DNA of 64,000 nucleotides from Holophagae bacterium (GTDB lineage Bacteria > Acidobacteriota > Holophagae > Acanthopleuribacterales > Acanthopleuribacteraceae), in contig JAJCXM010000020.1 of the NCBI GenBank assembly GCA_029263455.1, positions 122,753 through 186,752 on the forward strand, given 5' to 3'. The notes below the pieces were generated by a model. It did not search any database. It saw nothing but the letters and a program-made list of their open reading frames with translations, and was not told where the DNA came from. Positions 16,274 to 23,666 of the stretch are shown piece by piece. How positions within the stretch are numbered: position 1 is the stretch's first letter; each line of letters starts with the position of its first letter. The position numbers and the translations under genes are program-made.

Positions 16274-17017
16274 ATGGACATAGAGACATTCAATGACGAT
16301 CTAATCGTTAGAATTAAAGAAGTTGTGGAATTGCTTGGCGGACCGAAACCGGCGTCAGATAAGTCAGGAGTTTCAAGAGGATCAATCTATAAGTACATGA
16401 GCGGCGAAAATGAACCGAGCTTAAAAGCAATTCTGAAACTTGCGTTAGCCGCCGATATCTCTTTCGTATGGCTCGCATCGGGCCTTGGCGACATAGATGA
16501 GCCCAATATGATGACTGAAGTGCCCGACTACCATGACCAACCTTCAGCAAAGGCGGTTGCGCAATGCCTTCTTCACATTCAGGACAAGGACGATCAGATC
16601 ACGAACATGAAGCTTCAGAAGCTGCTCTATTACGTGCAACTAAACTCGATCGCCGCGACCAAAGAACCTATGTTTTGGGAAAAGATAAAGGCGTGGCAGC
16701 ATGGTCCAGTAATCCCTCAGGTTTATCACGAATACAAGAAGTACGATAAAGATCCTATCCCTAGAATGGAGGAGCCAGACCGAGACACGCTTTCGGATGA
16801 ACAGCGTCGGATCATCACCAAGACTTACAAACTATTTGGGCAATATTCGATGTGGAAGCTTCGACACATGACTCACAAAGCAGAACCTTGGCGGCTTGCT
16901 AAGGCGAACGAGGAAGAAGACAACGAAATCACAATCGACATGTTACGGGCTGAAGTGGAGAAAGAAGGTTTGTTCGAAGAAAATGGCGACAGTTCACTTG
17001 ACACGGATAATTCGTAG
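16274..17017 (+). CDS. Phage repressor: helix-turn-helix fused to Panacea (DUF4065) domain
   Basis: 247 residues. Residues ~1-75 are a CI/Mu-C-type helix-turn-helix (GPKPASDKSGVSRGSIYKYM, LALAADISFVWLASG). Residues ~95-215 are a Panacea/SocA-like domain: KLQKLLYYVQLNS, then AWQHGPVIPQVYHEYKK, then WKLRHMTHKAEPW. The domain is known as the antitoxin part of PanA proteins and as the SocA ClpXP adaptor in Caulobacter. There is no S24 peptidase, so RecA-driven self-cleavage is not possible. It faces ner across a 76-bp operator region, so it is probably the lysogeny repressor. How induction occurs is unknown. Confidence 0.9.
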   Translation: MDIETFNDDLIVRIKEVVELLGGPKPASDKSGVSRGSIYKYMSGENEPSLKAILKLALAADISFVWLASGLGDIDEPNMMTEVPDYHDQPSAKAVAQCLLHIQDKDDQITNMKLQKLLYYVQLNSIAATKEPMFWEKIKAWQHGPVIPQVYHEYKKYDKDPIPRMEEPDRDTLSDEQRRIITKTYKLFGQYSMWKLRHMTHKAEPWRLAKANEEEDNEITIDMLRAEVEKEGLFEENGDSSLDTDNS

Positions 17018-17056
17018 GCGTAGGTTTGACGGAAATCAAGTTTTTGGGTGCTTTGC

Positions 17057-17551
17057 ATGAGATTGTTTTTGGTTTCACTTTTCGGCTTCTGTCTAAGTTG
17101 CGGACCTCCACCAATGATCAAGTGGGAAAAACACATCCCACCTAACCCGGACAACTACGCACCATTCGCAAAAAAGGGTACAGGCGAGATCAATGGAGAC
17201 GCATTCTTAAAGACGGTCGGTGGAGAAGATCGAACAGGTGGCGGCAACATTGTCACGCTAGACCCGGCGACGCCATTTGGCGAAGACTACATGAGGATGG
17301 CTGGGAGAACATTCGCACGATGGAGCGAAATGCCTCCATTTGCTTTGTTTCAAGAACACCGAAGAACCACCACTGCTGACGGTGGCGGAAGTTTTGAATT
17401 TCAAAACCTTCCGCCAGGCGATTACTTTGTGCGCACCTATGTGACTTGGCACGTTCCTAACTATGGACTACAAGGTGGCATCCTCTTTGGGCGTGTCACT
17501 GTTGAAGAAGGCAAGGTATCTAAGATCGTCTTAAGGGAAACTGGATATTGA
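17057..17551 (+). CDS. Putative lipoprotein with regulatory-like beta domain
   Basis: 164 residues from the ATG; a GTG three codons earlier is possible. Hydrophobic signal MRLFLVSLFGFCLSCGPPP ends in a lipobox-like L-S-C. The C-terminal part GGSFEFQNLPPGDYFVRTYVTW is a carboxypeptidase-regulatory-like beta sandwich motif, which usually occurs in cell-surface proteins. A lysogenic conversion (moron) gene on the strand opposite to the phage lytic genes. Confidence 0.75.
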   Translation: MRLFLVSLFGFCLSCGPPPMIKWEKHIPPNPDNYAPFAKKGTGEINGDAFLKTVGGEDRTGGGNIVTLDPATPFGEDYMRMAGRTFARWSEMPPFALFQEHRRTTTADGGGSFEFQNLPPGDYFVRTYVTWHVPNYGLQGGILFGRVTVEEGKVSKIVLRETGY

Positions 17552-17565
17552 ATCTGGGAGGGTTT

Positions 17566-18657
17566 ATGCGTTTGATATTGATGTTCATCAGTGTTTCGGT
17601 GGTGGCTCAAACAGACCTTGTCTATCCGTGGGTGACAAATAACAGTCAGTACCGCGGCACGATCGTAGTTGTGAACCCGAATCCTACGAGCGCTAGCGTT
17701 ACTTTAGTCGCTAGACGAAATAACGGGAATGTTGCGACCGCCAACAGAACGATCTCAGCTTTTGAACAATTGGTCGAGGATGCTGGGATCCTTTTTCCCT
17801 CTCTCGGTGAAGGTCCTGGTTTTGCTGTAAGACTAACGAGCTCATCCAGTGATCTCACGGGAGCTTTTGTAGTTAACGGAACCGCTAGTCCGTCTGGGAA
17901 TTCTCCCGCGCAAGCTAACGTAATTGATCCATCATCGGCCTCAGATTTTGTGATGTACTCGTATCTTCCGATACCCACCGACGGAGGTAACTCAGCACCC
18001 GTTGTCGTGAACCTGGGTGGCTCGGAAGCGGATGTCACCTTTCACGCATATCAAGATGGAGACGAAGTTGGTTCTTTTGCTGTGATGGTTGCGGCGGGTA
18101 GGCCCTATGCACAGGTTACTTCTGCGATGTTTCCGGGCGTATCGGGCGATCTTTATGTTGTAGCTGAGTCTGACCAACCGGTAGTAGGAATGGCTTTCAT
18201 TTTCAATTCTTTGACAGAGCCTTCAATGTCAAATGCAACGCCAGTTAGCGGATTGCCGCCCATTCCAGGGAGCTTGTCGATGGAAACATCATCGTGCCCT
18301 TTCCTAAACGTATTGTGCGATTGGGATTCAACGTCAATTCCATATAGCAGAACCTCGACAAGCACAGTGTCGATATCAGGATCTAATACAATTTCTCACG
18401 GACATTTTCGGTTAATTGCAAAGGGACAGGACTACGTGGTTAGTGACGTCATGGCCATTGATGAAAACGAGATCACTACTGCCGAGTTGAGCGGGATTCA
18501 AACGGGACAGGTGATAAAGGCGGGGCAGAACGTCACATTCTCGGCTCAGTCTGGAAGAACTGGTGGTCAACAAGCGAAGCTGCATTATGTCGTCGACGTT
18601 CAAGATGTTGGTCGGGTCATTGACTACCGCATTAACTTGACAAGCAACAAGGAGTAA
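17566..18657 (+). CDS. Exported beta-rich protein
   Basis: 363 residues from the ATG after GGGAGGGTTT. Signal peptide MRLILMFISVSVVAQ, then tandem beta-sandwich-like segments (YRGTIVVVNPNPTSASVTLVA, VVVNLGGSEADVTFHAY). Two close Cys at ~248 and ~253 may form a disulfide. Not recognised as an enzyme. Follows the lipoprotein gene with a small overlap of frames, so both are probably co-expressed from the lysogen and act at the surface. Confidence 0.72.
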   Translation: MRLILMFISVSVVAQTDLVYPWVTNNSQYRGTIVVVNPNPTSASVTLVARRNNGNVATANRTISAFEQLVEDAGILFPSLGEGPGFAVRLTSSSSDLTGAFVVNGTASPSGNSPAQANVIDPSSASDFVMYSYLPIPTDGGNSAPVVVNLGGSEADVTFHAYQDGDEVGSFAVMVAAGRPYAQVTSAMFPGVSGDLYVVAESDQPVVGMAFIFNSLTEPSMSNATPVSGLPPIPGSLSMETSSCPFLNVLCDWDSTSIPYSRTSTSTVSISGSNTISHGHFRLIAKGQDYVVSDVMAIDENEITTAELSGIQTGQVIKAGQNVTFSAQSGRTGGQQAKLHYVVDVQDVGRVIDYRINLTSNKE

Positions 18658-18678
18658 ACAATTTGATGGAGGTGAAGC

Positions 18679-19209
18679 TTGAGTTACTTACCAGAGAACT
18701 CTATCGACGAAAACGGGAATCTGTTGCCTGGCGTCCTTGGTGATCTAATTAAAGAACTTTCGGACGAGAGCAGATTGAAAATTTTTAATGAAATTCTGAT
18801 GCTAGCTCGAGAAGACCCTGCTTGTGGTCGCCTTTACGCAGGAATTACTTCTGCTATTCAAGGTTTTAAATGCACTGCAAGCGATGACAGCAGCTGTATA
18901 TTCAAAGTCATCAACAAAAGAGATCGTCAGTTGGAGCCGTTCTACGTACATCATGAGAATTCTGCGCATAACCAAGGGGTACAGCCTAACCAACGGTTGC
19001 TTCCGTATCACGAGGTACGATCTATTCACCCGGAAGATGGCGAGCCTTGGCTGGTTTCTGATATGCAGAATATCGAAGACTCTGGACTCCGCGCTGTTGT
19101 TTCGGAGAATCACGCTAAGATCCACTTTTCAAATACGATTGACCAACTCGAAAAGTCAGGATCAGACTACTTGATTAAAGTCTCGATCCCAGAATTTGCC
19201 TGTAAATAG
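18679..19209 (+). CDS. Hypothetical protein, TTG start
   Basis: 176 residues. TTG start at good distance from GGAGGTG; the nearby ATG is out of frame. Acidic, soluble, with a PFYVHHENSAHNQG segment rich in His. No family recognised. First of three adjoining genes that all use non-ATG starts. Confidence 0.65.
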   Translation: MSYLPENSIDENGNLLPGVLGDLIKELSDESRLKIFNEILMLAREDPACGRLYAGITSAIQGFKCTASDDSSCIFKVINKRDRQLEPFYVHHENSAHNQGVQPNQRLLPYHEVRSIHPEDGEPWLVSDMQNIEDSGLRAVVSENHAKIHFSNTIDQLEKSGSDYLIKVSIPEFACK

Positions 19210-19228
19210 ACACAAAGGTGGGGGTTGA

Positions 19229-19666
19229 GTGAAAAACGACGAAATACTCAGAAAGATCAACAGCATCGAGGCATCTATCTCTCGCATGCTCCCGATTGTG
19301 AAGGAGATAAAGCGATTCACAAAGGACCCAAGTGCTCCCTCAATAAGTGAACTAAAGAGATTGGCTCATGATGACGCTGATTTTAATAATGCTCGAGATC
19401 TCCTCACACACATTGTTTTTGACTTGCTTACTTCCGAAGGTCCAATAAATGAACGCGCCCTGACAACATTAACTGAAGCCAAGGGCGACAAACGTTTCCA
19501 TTTACTTAAACAAAGTATTCGTGATCGAATAGAGTCTTTTCTCGACGAACCCTCTGAACATGATTCGGAAGACCTGGCCCAACTTGTACGGTCAATATGG
19601 GATCAACATCGAGCAATCATTTTCGAGTCTGATCACCGCTTTTTTATGTGGCGGCAAGCCACATAA
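19229..19666 (+). CDS. Hypothetical helical protein, GTG start
   Basis: 145 residues behind GGTGGGGG. All-helical, acidic, N-terminal coiled-coil (ILRKINSIEASISRMLPIVKEIKR). The stop codon sits in an 8-bp inverted repeat (TTATGTGG/CCACATAA). 19 bp after the previous gene. Not recognised. Confidence 0.65.
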   Translation: MKNDEILRKINSIEASISRMLPIVKEIKRFTKDPSAPSISELKRLAHDDADFNNARDLLTHIVFDLLTSEGPINERALTTLTEAKGDKRFHLLKQSIRDRIESFLDEPSEHDSEDLAQLVRSIWDQHRAIIFESDHRFFMWRQAT

Positions 19667-19687
19667 ACACTGAAAGAGTGAAGAGAT

Positions 19688-19906
19688 TTGAGCCAATCTC
19701 GCAGCCGAGAGCATAACCTCGAAGCCGCCTACAACCAACTGATGTCGTGCATCACGACGCTTCAGGACATGCCGTCCTATCGCGATGAGTTGGACAAGCA
19801 ACAAATGGTGGGTTGGCTTACGAAGATGGCCGAGCACCTACTGGAAGAGGCAAGGACCGCCAACAAGTCCGATCAGGTTCCGCCTGATGAGATTAAGGGG
19901 GTGTGA
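19688..19906 (+). CDS. Small hypothetical helical protein, TTG start
   Basis: 72 residues behind GTGAAGAGA. Helical, charged (HNLEAAYNQLMSCITTLQDM). Third gene in the non-ATG series; end of the rightward cargo unit. Not recognised. Confidence 0.6.
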   Translation: MSQSRSREHNLEAAYNQLMSCITTLQDMPSYRDELDKQQMVGWLTKMAEHLLEEARTANKSDQVPPDEIKGV

Positions 19907-20000
19907 TTAGTTCGTATCGGCCGATGTTGTTGTCATGCGTGAACAGGCAGACACGTAAGAGTAGATACGGGCACCACTACTGGTGCCCGCTACCATTGCG

Positions 20001-20318
20001 CTAGATGTCGTCGGACGCGATGCCTTCGACAATGGTTTCGTTGATTACTTCCAGGTCCTCAACATCCATGTAGGTGAGTTCGTCCGGAAAAGTGGATTCG
20101 TTCGCAATTGGCGATATCGACTCATTCACCAAGTGTTTTCTAAAATCAGGGTGACATTGTTTCAATTCACTAATGACGCGTTCGACTTGGTGTTTTGTCA
20201 TCGACGTTTTGTAAGAGGCCGACATGTCGTGTGTTAGGCCCCGGTTCTCTAAGAACTTTCTAGCTATGTTGTAGACTCTAGGCTTTGCGCCTTTTAGAAG
20301 AAACTTGTAGTAAAACAT
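20001..20318 (-). CDS. Hypothetical protein
   Basis: 105 residues, ATG preceded by AGGAG at 5 nt. Basic N-terminal half, very acidic C-terminal half (YMDVEDLEVINETIVEGIASDD). The ribosome site is inside a hairpin, so translation may be controlled. No family recognised. Confidence 0.6.
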   Translation of the reverse strand: MFYYKFLLKGAKPRVYNIARKFLENRGLTHDMSASYKTSMTKHQVERVISELKQCHPDFRKHLVNESISPIANESTFPDELTYMDVEDLEVINETIVEGIASDDI

Positions 20319-20322
20319 CTAT

Positions 20323-20340
20323 ACTCCTAATAAAAGGAGT
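20323..20340 (-). promoter_or_regulatory. Hairpin covering a ribosome binding site
   Basis: ACTCCT-TTTATT-AGGAGT on the minus strand: perfect 6-bp arms. The right arm is the Shine-Dalgarno of the gene at 20001-20318, 5 nt before its ATG, so the hairpin would hide it. Confidence 0.5.
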
Positions 20341-20441
20341 AACCCTTGGCTTAAATACATGAACTTGACATTGTCTTTGTACATGTACTAAATTAAAGTT
20401 GTCTTTAACTTGTTAAAGGGCTCTCCTTTAAGTTTACAATT

Positions 20442-20470
20442 GGTCAAGAGATTGCTGCTCTTGGCCTTTT
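20442..20470 (+). terminator. Rho-independent terminator (plus strand)
   Basis: Nine-pair stem GGTCAAGAG/CTCTTGGCC (one G-T pair), seven-base loop, then TTTT and further T-rich sequence. Placed to stop rightward transcription from the cargo genes before it enters the XRE/ImmA operon. Confidence 0.65.
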
Positions 20471-20493
20471 GTGTTTTAAGTTTCGATCTCGGA

Positions 20494-21042
20494 TTAGAAC
20501 ATTTTGAGTTTGGCGAGCCTTAGGCTCGCGGCGGAATAAGAAACGCCAAAAGCATCCGTTAGCATACGGGCGTTTGGCGAGTCCATGGATTTTACCACAG
20601 TTGTTGGCATGAGCAGGGCTGAGGCGAAAGCATTTGCCTGCACCTCCGGGTCTTCGTATGCTTTCAATTGGCTCCTTCTAAACAACTTGGGTCCGAAAGA
20701 GTCCTCGAACCGCTCCTTTATTTGGTCGACGTGCAGCACGATGTGGCCAATTTCGTGGGCTGCTGTAAAGCGGTAGTGTGGTTGATTAAGGTTTTCAAAT
20801 GCCAACGGCGTCAAAAGGACTTCTTTTGTTATGGGATCGACCGCTGCCTCAACTCCGGGTGGGAGTCTGTCGTCCACATGAAACTCCATTCCAAACTCTT
20901 CGACTCTCCACTCGATAAACTCATCTACAGGGACAACCATCGGTCTTTGGAGGGCCTCAGGACACCATCGTCTTAATAGATTATCAACTTGATGGCCAAC
21001 CTCACGCCAGTTCATCGACTTCACTCGCGGAACGCCACTCAT
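20494..21042 (-). CDS. ImmA/IrrE-family metallo-endopeptidase
   Basis: 182 residues. Zinc protease motif HEIGH within FTAAHEIGHIVLHVDQ at ~residue 93, followed by the acidic third-ligand helix region (DPEVQANAFASALLMP), the standard ImmA/IrrE signature. In ICEBs1, ImmA cuts the repressor ImmR to start excision; IrrE cuts DdrO in Deinococcus. It overlaps the XRE gene by an ATGA, so the substrate is very likely that XRE protein. Confidence 0.9.
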   Translation of the reverse strand: MSGVPRVKSMNWREVGHQVDNLLRRWCPEALQRPMVVPVDEFIEWRVEEFGMEFHVDDRLPPGVEAAVDPITKEVLLTPLAFENLNQPHYRFTAAHEIGHIVLHVDQIKERFEDSFGPKLFRRSQLKAYEDPEVQANAFASALLMPTTVVKSMDSPNARMLTDAFGVSYSAASLRLAKLKMF

Positions 21043-21404
21043 CTTGAATCCTCTAAGTTGGCGTTCATTTCGTTTAGATATTTCGCCAGTTCATCGATTT
21101 GCGAGTTGTCCAAAGAATCCCATTTTCGGTTCAACAGATAGGCAAATTCAGCTTTTCGCATCGCAACATCGCGAATGTCCAGTTGAATCGAATCGCGCGA
21201 GACGGCGGCCGATCTTTCCAACAATTTTCTGTCAATCCCAAGCACATCAGCGAATTTCGACATCAACTCATCTCCAGGTGGGTTTCGCCTGGATCGTTCA
21301 ATATCAGAAATGTAGGCTGCTGAGCAGTTTAACGCTCGCGACATTTCACGAAGGCCGATACCCCTGGTCTTTCTTATCTTTCTTACGTACTGTCCGAATT
21401 TCAT
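21039..21404 (-). CDS. XRE-family repressor paired with ImmA-like protease
   Basis: 121 residues from the ATG after GAGAGAGAGGTGCTCA; a longer frame reaches 21461 but would start inside the promoter. XRE helix-turn-helix FGQYVRKIRKTRGIGLREMSRALNCSAAYISDIER, then a helical C-terminal dimerisation/cleavage region. Divergent from the small genes starting at 21567; operator-like palindromes lie between. Probably represses both directions until cleaved. Confidence 0.88.
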   Translation of the reverse strand: MKFGQYVRKIRKTRGIGLREMSRALNCSAAYISDIERSRRNPPGDELMSKFADVLGIDRKLLERSAAVSRDSIQLDIRDVAMRKAEFAYLLNRKWDSLDNSQIDELAKYLNEMNANLEDSR

Positions 21405-21432
21405 TGAGCACCTCTCTCTCAGGCTGTTAGCA

Positions 21433-21465
21433 AGTGTAGCATACACTGCGAACGATAACAATCAA
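21433..21465 (-). promoter_or_regulatory. Promoter and operator of the XRE/ImmA operon
   Basis: Minus-strand TTGATT (21460-21465) and TATGCT (21438-21443) with 16-bp spacer. The -10 box lies inside the 15-bp palindrome AGTGTAGCATACACT, the likely autoregulatory operator of the XRE protein. Confidence 0.65.
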
Positions 21466-21496
21466 TGGGCCCGCCTATTTGGGTCCAGATTCCCCC

Positions 21497-21525
21497 TTGA
21501 CACACTTTTTTGGAAGACCTAGATT
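21497..21525 (+). promoter_or_regulatory. Rightward sigma-70 promoter
   Basis: TTGACA, 17-bp spacer, TAGATT: a near-consensus promoter pointing to the small genes at 21567-22417 and back to back with the XRE promoter. Confidence 0.8.
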
Positions 21526-21566
21526 CAACGCAGAAGGTCGCATTTCAAAACTTTTGGAGATTTTGT

Positions 21567-21743
21567 ATGCCTGACCTTCGTATTGCCTGGTGGAAAAGGC
21601 CTGAGACTGTCGAGATATTTAGGCCGGCAGCCATGATTGGGTCCGGTGGCGCCCCCAAAAGGTTCTCCATGCCACCAAGAACAAGTTTTGACCGGGATGG
21701 GTACTCGGATCATTTTCCGGTTATCGCGACACTTCAACAGTAA
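21567..21743 (+). CDS. Small hypothetical protein
   Basis: 58 residues from the ATG behind TTTTGGAGATTTTGT, ~40 bp downstream of a strong promoter. Basic, proline-rich middle (GSGGAPKRFSMPPRTSF). No family match. A TTG 57 nt upstream lies inside the promoter and is unlikely to be the start. Confidence 0.5.
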   Translation: MPDLRIAWWKRPETVEIFRPAAMIGSGGAPKRFSMPPRTSFDRDGYSDHFPVIATLQQ

Positions 21744-21763
21744 AGAATAGGGAGCAATTGATA

Positions 21764-22156
21764 ATGGAAACTAAATATAGGAATAAAATCGTACATGAAA
21801 TTAGTGCATTTCCGCGTAAAGTGGGCGAAGCCTTGTCTAAAGTGCAAGATATAAGACAATGGTTTGAATCGCTTGGATCATTGATGACTGAAGCTATGCA
21901 TTGTGGCAATTATGAATTCTGGATCAAAGTTGTGGCGTTAGGCGAGAACAAGTATTCTGTGAGTGCAGGAACCGAAAGTGATGATTTTTGGGAAGCAAAG
22001 ATTACTGTTAATGCCGACTGGGACGGCACAAAGATTAAATATGAGGCGCTTTCCGACACCGATATATTCAGTACAACTGACGAACTGTCGCGTCGATTAA
22101 CGAACGACATTACAATTGCAATCAAGCAGGCCTATTGGAAACTGAGCAACAATTGA
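21764..22156 (+). CDS. Hypothetical protein
   Basis: 130 residues, GGGAGC before ATG. Alpha/beta, no signal peptide: N-terminal helix KVGEALSKVQDIRQWFESL and then beta strands (FWIKVVALGENKYSVSAG, WEAKITVNADWDG). AT-rich compared with the structural genes. Not recognised; probable cargo or exclusion function inferred only from position. Confidence 0.65.
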   Translation: METKYRNKIVHEISAFPRKVGEALSKVQDIRQWFESLGSLMTEAMHCGNYEFWIKVVALGENKYSVSAGTESDDFWEAKITVNADWDGTKIKYEALSDTDIFSTTDELSRRLTNDITIAIKQAYWKLSNN

Positions 22157-22165
22157 GGGTAGTTA

Positions 22166-22417
22166 ATGCTTCTGAGTACTTTTCTCGCCAGATTATTTAA
22201 CAGTAAAACGGGTCACTTGTCTTTTGAGAATCACGACTTCCCAAGCGAAGCATCACTTCGTGAGGTTGCAGGTCTCGGACTAATTGGGCTTTCAGAAGCA
22301 ACGAATAACTTAGGGGCAGCCGGCGAGCGGACTTGGTTGTATGCTGCATACATAATCGACGAAAAGCGCATTGAACTACATAAGTTCATCAACAAACTTG
22401 TCGAAGAAAAACGATAG
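22166..22417 (+). CDS. Small hypothetical protein
   Basis: 83 residues, GAGGGTAGTTA before ATG, 9 bp after the previous gene. Acidic and basic patches, helical C-terminus; LLSTFLARLF start is weakly amphipathic. Not recognised. Confidence 0.6.
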   Translation: MLLSTFLARLFNSKTGHLSFENHDFPSEASLREVAGLGLIGLSEATNNLGAAGERTWLYAAYIIDEKRIELHKFINKLVEEKR

Positions 22418-22433
22418 ATTTAATTGTTGATTT

Positions 22434-22473
22434 CTGTTGACAACAGAACAAAAAAACACTATATTACATAGTG
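22434..22473 (+). promoter_or_regulatory. Rightward promoter with two operators
   Basis: TTGACA (22437-22442), 17-bp spacer, TATATT (22460-22465). The -35 box lies in the palindrome CTGTTGACAACAG and the -10 box in CACTATATTACATAGTG (6-bp arms). Both boxes are thus covered by separate inverted repeats, which suggests control by two proteins or one protein at two sites. Confidence 0.78.
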
Positions 22474-22527
22474 AGGGCGACGCAAGCCCAATCAAAACGC
22501 CGGTCGTCGGCAAGTCCAGGAGGACAA

Positions 22528-22836
22528 ATGTTCGAACTTCAGATCTTAATCCCAGTCAAAAGCAACGAGGGTGAACTCTTCACAGCCACCCAGCATCAAC
22601 AGTTTGAGCGCGAGCTCATCAATCTATTCGGTGGCTTCAGCCTTTACCCTAACGAAGTAACAGGCGCATGGGCAGATGCCGGTGAGATCTACTACGATCA
22701 AACCCGCGCTTATGCACTAGCTGTGCGCTCAATCACTGACGGATCTAAAGTCCAGTCAACAGTTGATTTCGCGAAATCACACTACGGCCAGTTGGCCATC
22801 TTTGTTCGATACCTTGGGATCAACGAGATCCTGTAA
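22528..22836 (+). CDS. Hypothetical protein
   Basis: 102 residues, strong CCAGGAGGACAA before ATG. Compact ferredoxin-like alpha/beta pattern (ELQILIPVKSNEG, TATQHQQFERELINLFGGFS, AYALAVRSI). Resembles small nucleotide- or sensor-type folds but no family is certain. Confidence 0.7.
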   Translation: MFELQILIPVKSNEGELFTATQHQQFERELINLFGGFSLYPNEVTGAWADAGEIYYDQTRAYALAVRSITDGSKVQSTVDFAKSHYGQLAIFVRYLGINEIL

Positions 22837-22844
22837 ACCTCAAC

Positions 22845-22864
22845 GGGGCTCCGAAAGGGGCCCC
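22845..22864 (+). other. GAAA-tetraloop hairpin
   Basis: GGGGCTCC-GAAA-GGGGCCCC: eight pairs (one G-T) closed by a GNRA tetraloop, in the 47-bp gap between two rightward genes. No T run, so more an mRNA-stability or processing element than a terminator. Confidence 0.6.
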
Positions 22865-22883
22865 AAACCTCACGGAGGATACC

Positions 22884-23666
22884 ATGAAAACGAGAGAACG
22901 ATTTAAGACGCTGCGAGGGGATTACATAGAGTTTGAACAGCCAGATCCTGAGGTTCGAGCATTCCTTTCGCGGGTTATCGACTTGGCAAACGACCCAAAC
23001 GCAACAGAATCAAACCTGGTCAACTTGATCTATGGAAACGAAAACCCAATCCTGGATCAAGAAGCGTTGCCTACTCGAGGACTCGTGACAAAGGAAGCAT
23101 ACGAAAATCCGGTTTATCACGTGATGCTGGACCTTCTGGACCTCAAACGAATCCAAGAAGGGACGGTTCGCGCTGAAGATGCAGACGCCTATTCTGTGAC
23201 GGTAACTGAGGCAGCCAAGCTGCTTGATGTTCACGTGAGCGCTGTTCGCCAGGCGGTTCAAAACAAAAGAATCCCGGCAATCAAGAAGGGCTCCCGATGG
23301 ATGATGCGTCCAGAAGATGTAGACGCTTTTGAGGTTGAAAGACGAGGACCTCAACCGTCTAACCCGCTCCAGGTCAGGCTAGGGCACAAAAGCGGCGCCG
23401 TCTTCAAGGTGAAGCATCCGGGTGAACTCCAGGGCAAGGAGCAAATGGGAACTCATGTCTACGAAGGTACGATAAGTAGATTCAAGCGCGTTGGTGTTCT
23501 TTCAGGCCCCACGATGAAGCATAGATTCTTCGTGCTCGAGCCTTCATCGGATGATAACGAGCTCAACGTTGATGAGTTCTTCATTCGCGGAAGTTTCGCG
23601 GTAGTTGAAAAGGTGAACAATTCACGGGAAGCAGAAAAGGCTTACAAGCAGTTTAATGCAGAATAG
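22884..23666 (+). CDS. Protein with excisionase-type helix-turn-helix
   Basis: 260 residues. The middle SVTVTEAAKLLDVHVSAVRQAVQNKRIPAIKKGSRWMM splits into a MerR/Xis-family DNA-binding unit. N-terminal ~90 residues and C-terminal ~100 residues (beta-rich, FVLEPSSDDNELNVDEFF) are not recognised. It meets the leftward lysis operon end to end with no gap. Possibly a regulator of the neighbouring genes. Confidence 0.75.
   Translation: MKTRERFKTLRGDYIEFEQPDPEVRAFLSRVIDLANDPNATESNLVNLIYGNENPILDQEALPTRGLVTKEAYENPVYHVMLDLLDLKRIQEGTVRAEDADAYSVTVTEAAKLLDVHVSAVRQAVQNKRIPAIKKGSRWMMRPEDVDAFEVERRGPQPSNPLQVRLGHKSGAVFKVKHPGELQGKEQMGTHVYEGTISRFKRVGVLSGPTMKHRFFVLEPSSDDNELNVDEFFIRGSFAVVEKVNNSREAEKAYKQFNAE

Noticed and set aside
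19648..19671. Terminator at the end of the 19229-19666 gene
   Set aside because: The 8-bp inverted repeat has no T run after it on either strand.
20340..20400. Plus-strand promoter TTGACA...TAAATT near 20367
   Set aside because: The boxes are acceptable but no rightward gene follows before the terminator and the leftward ImmA operon.
22434..22446. LexA-like box CTGTTGACAACAG
   Set aside because: The half-sites are only 5 bp apart inside, not the CTGT-N8-ACAG spacing of gammaproteobacterial LexA.
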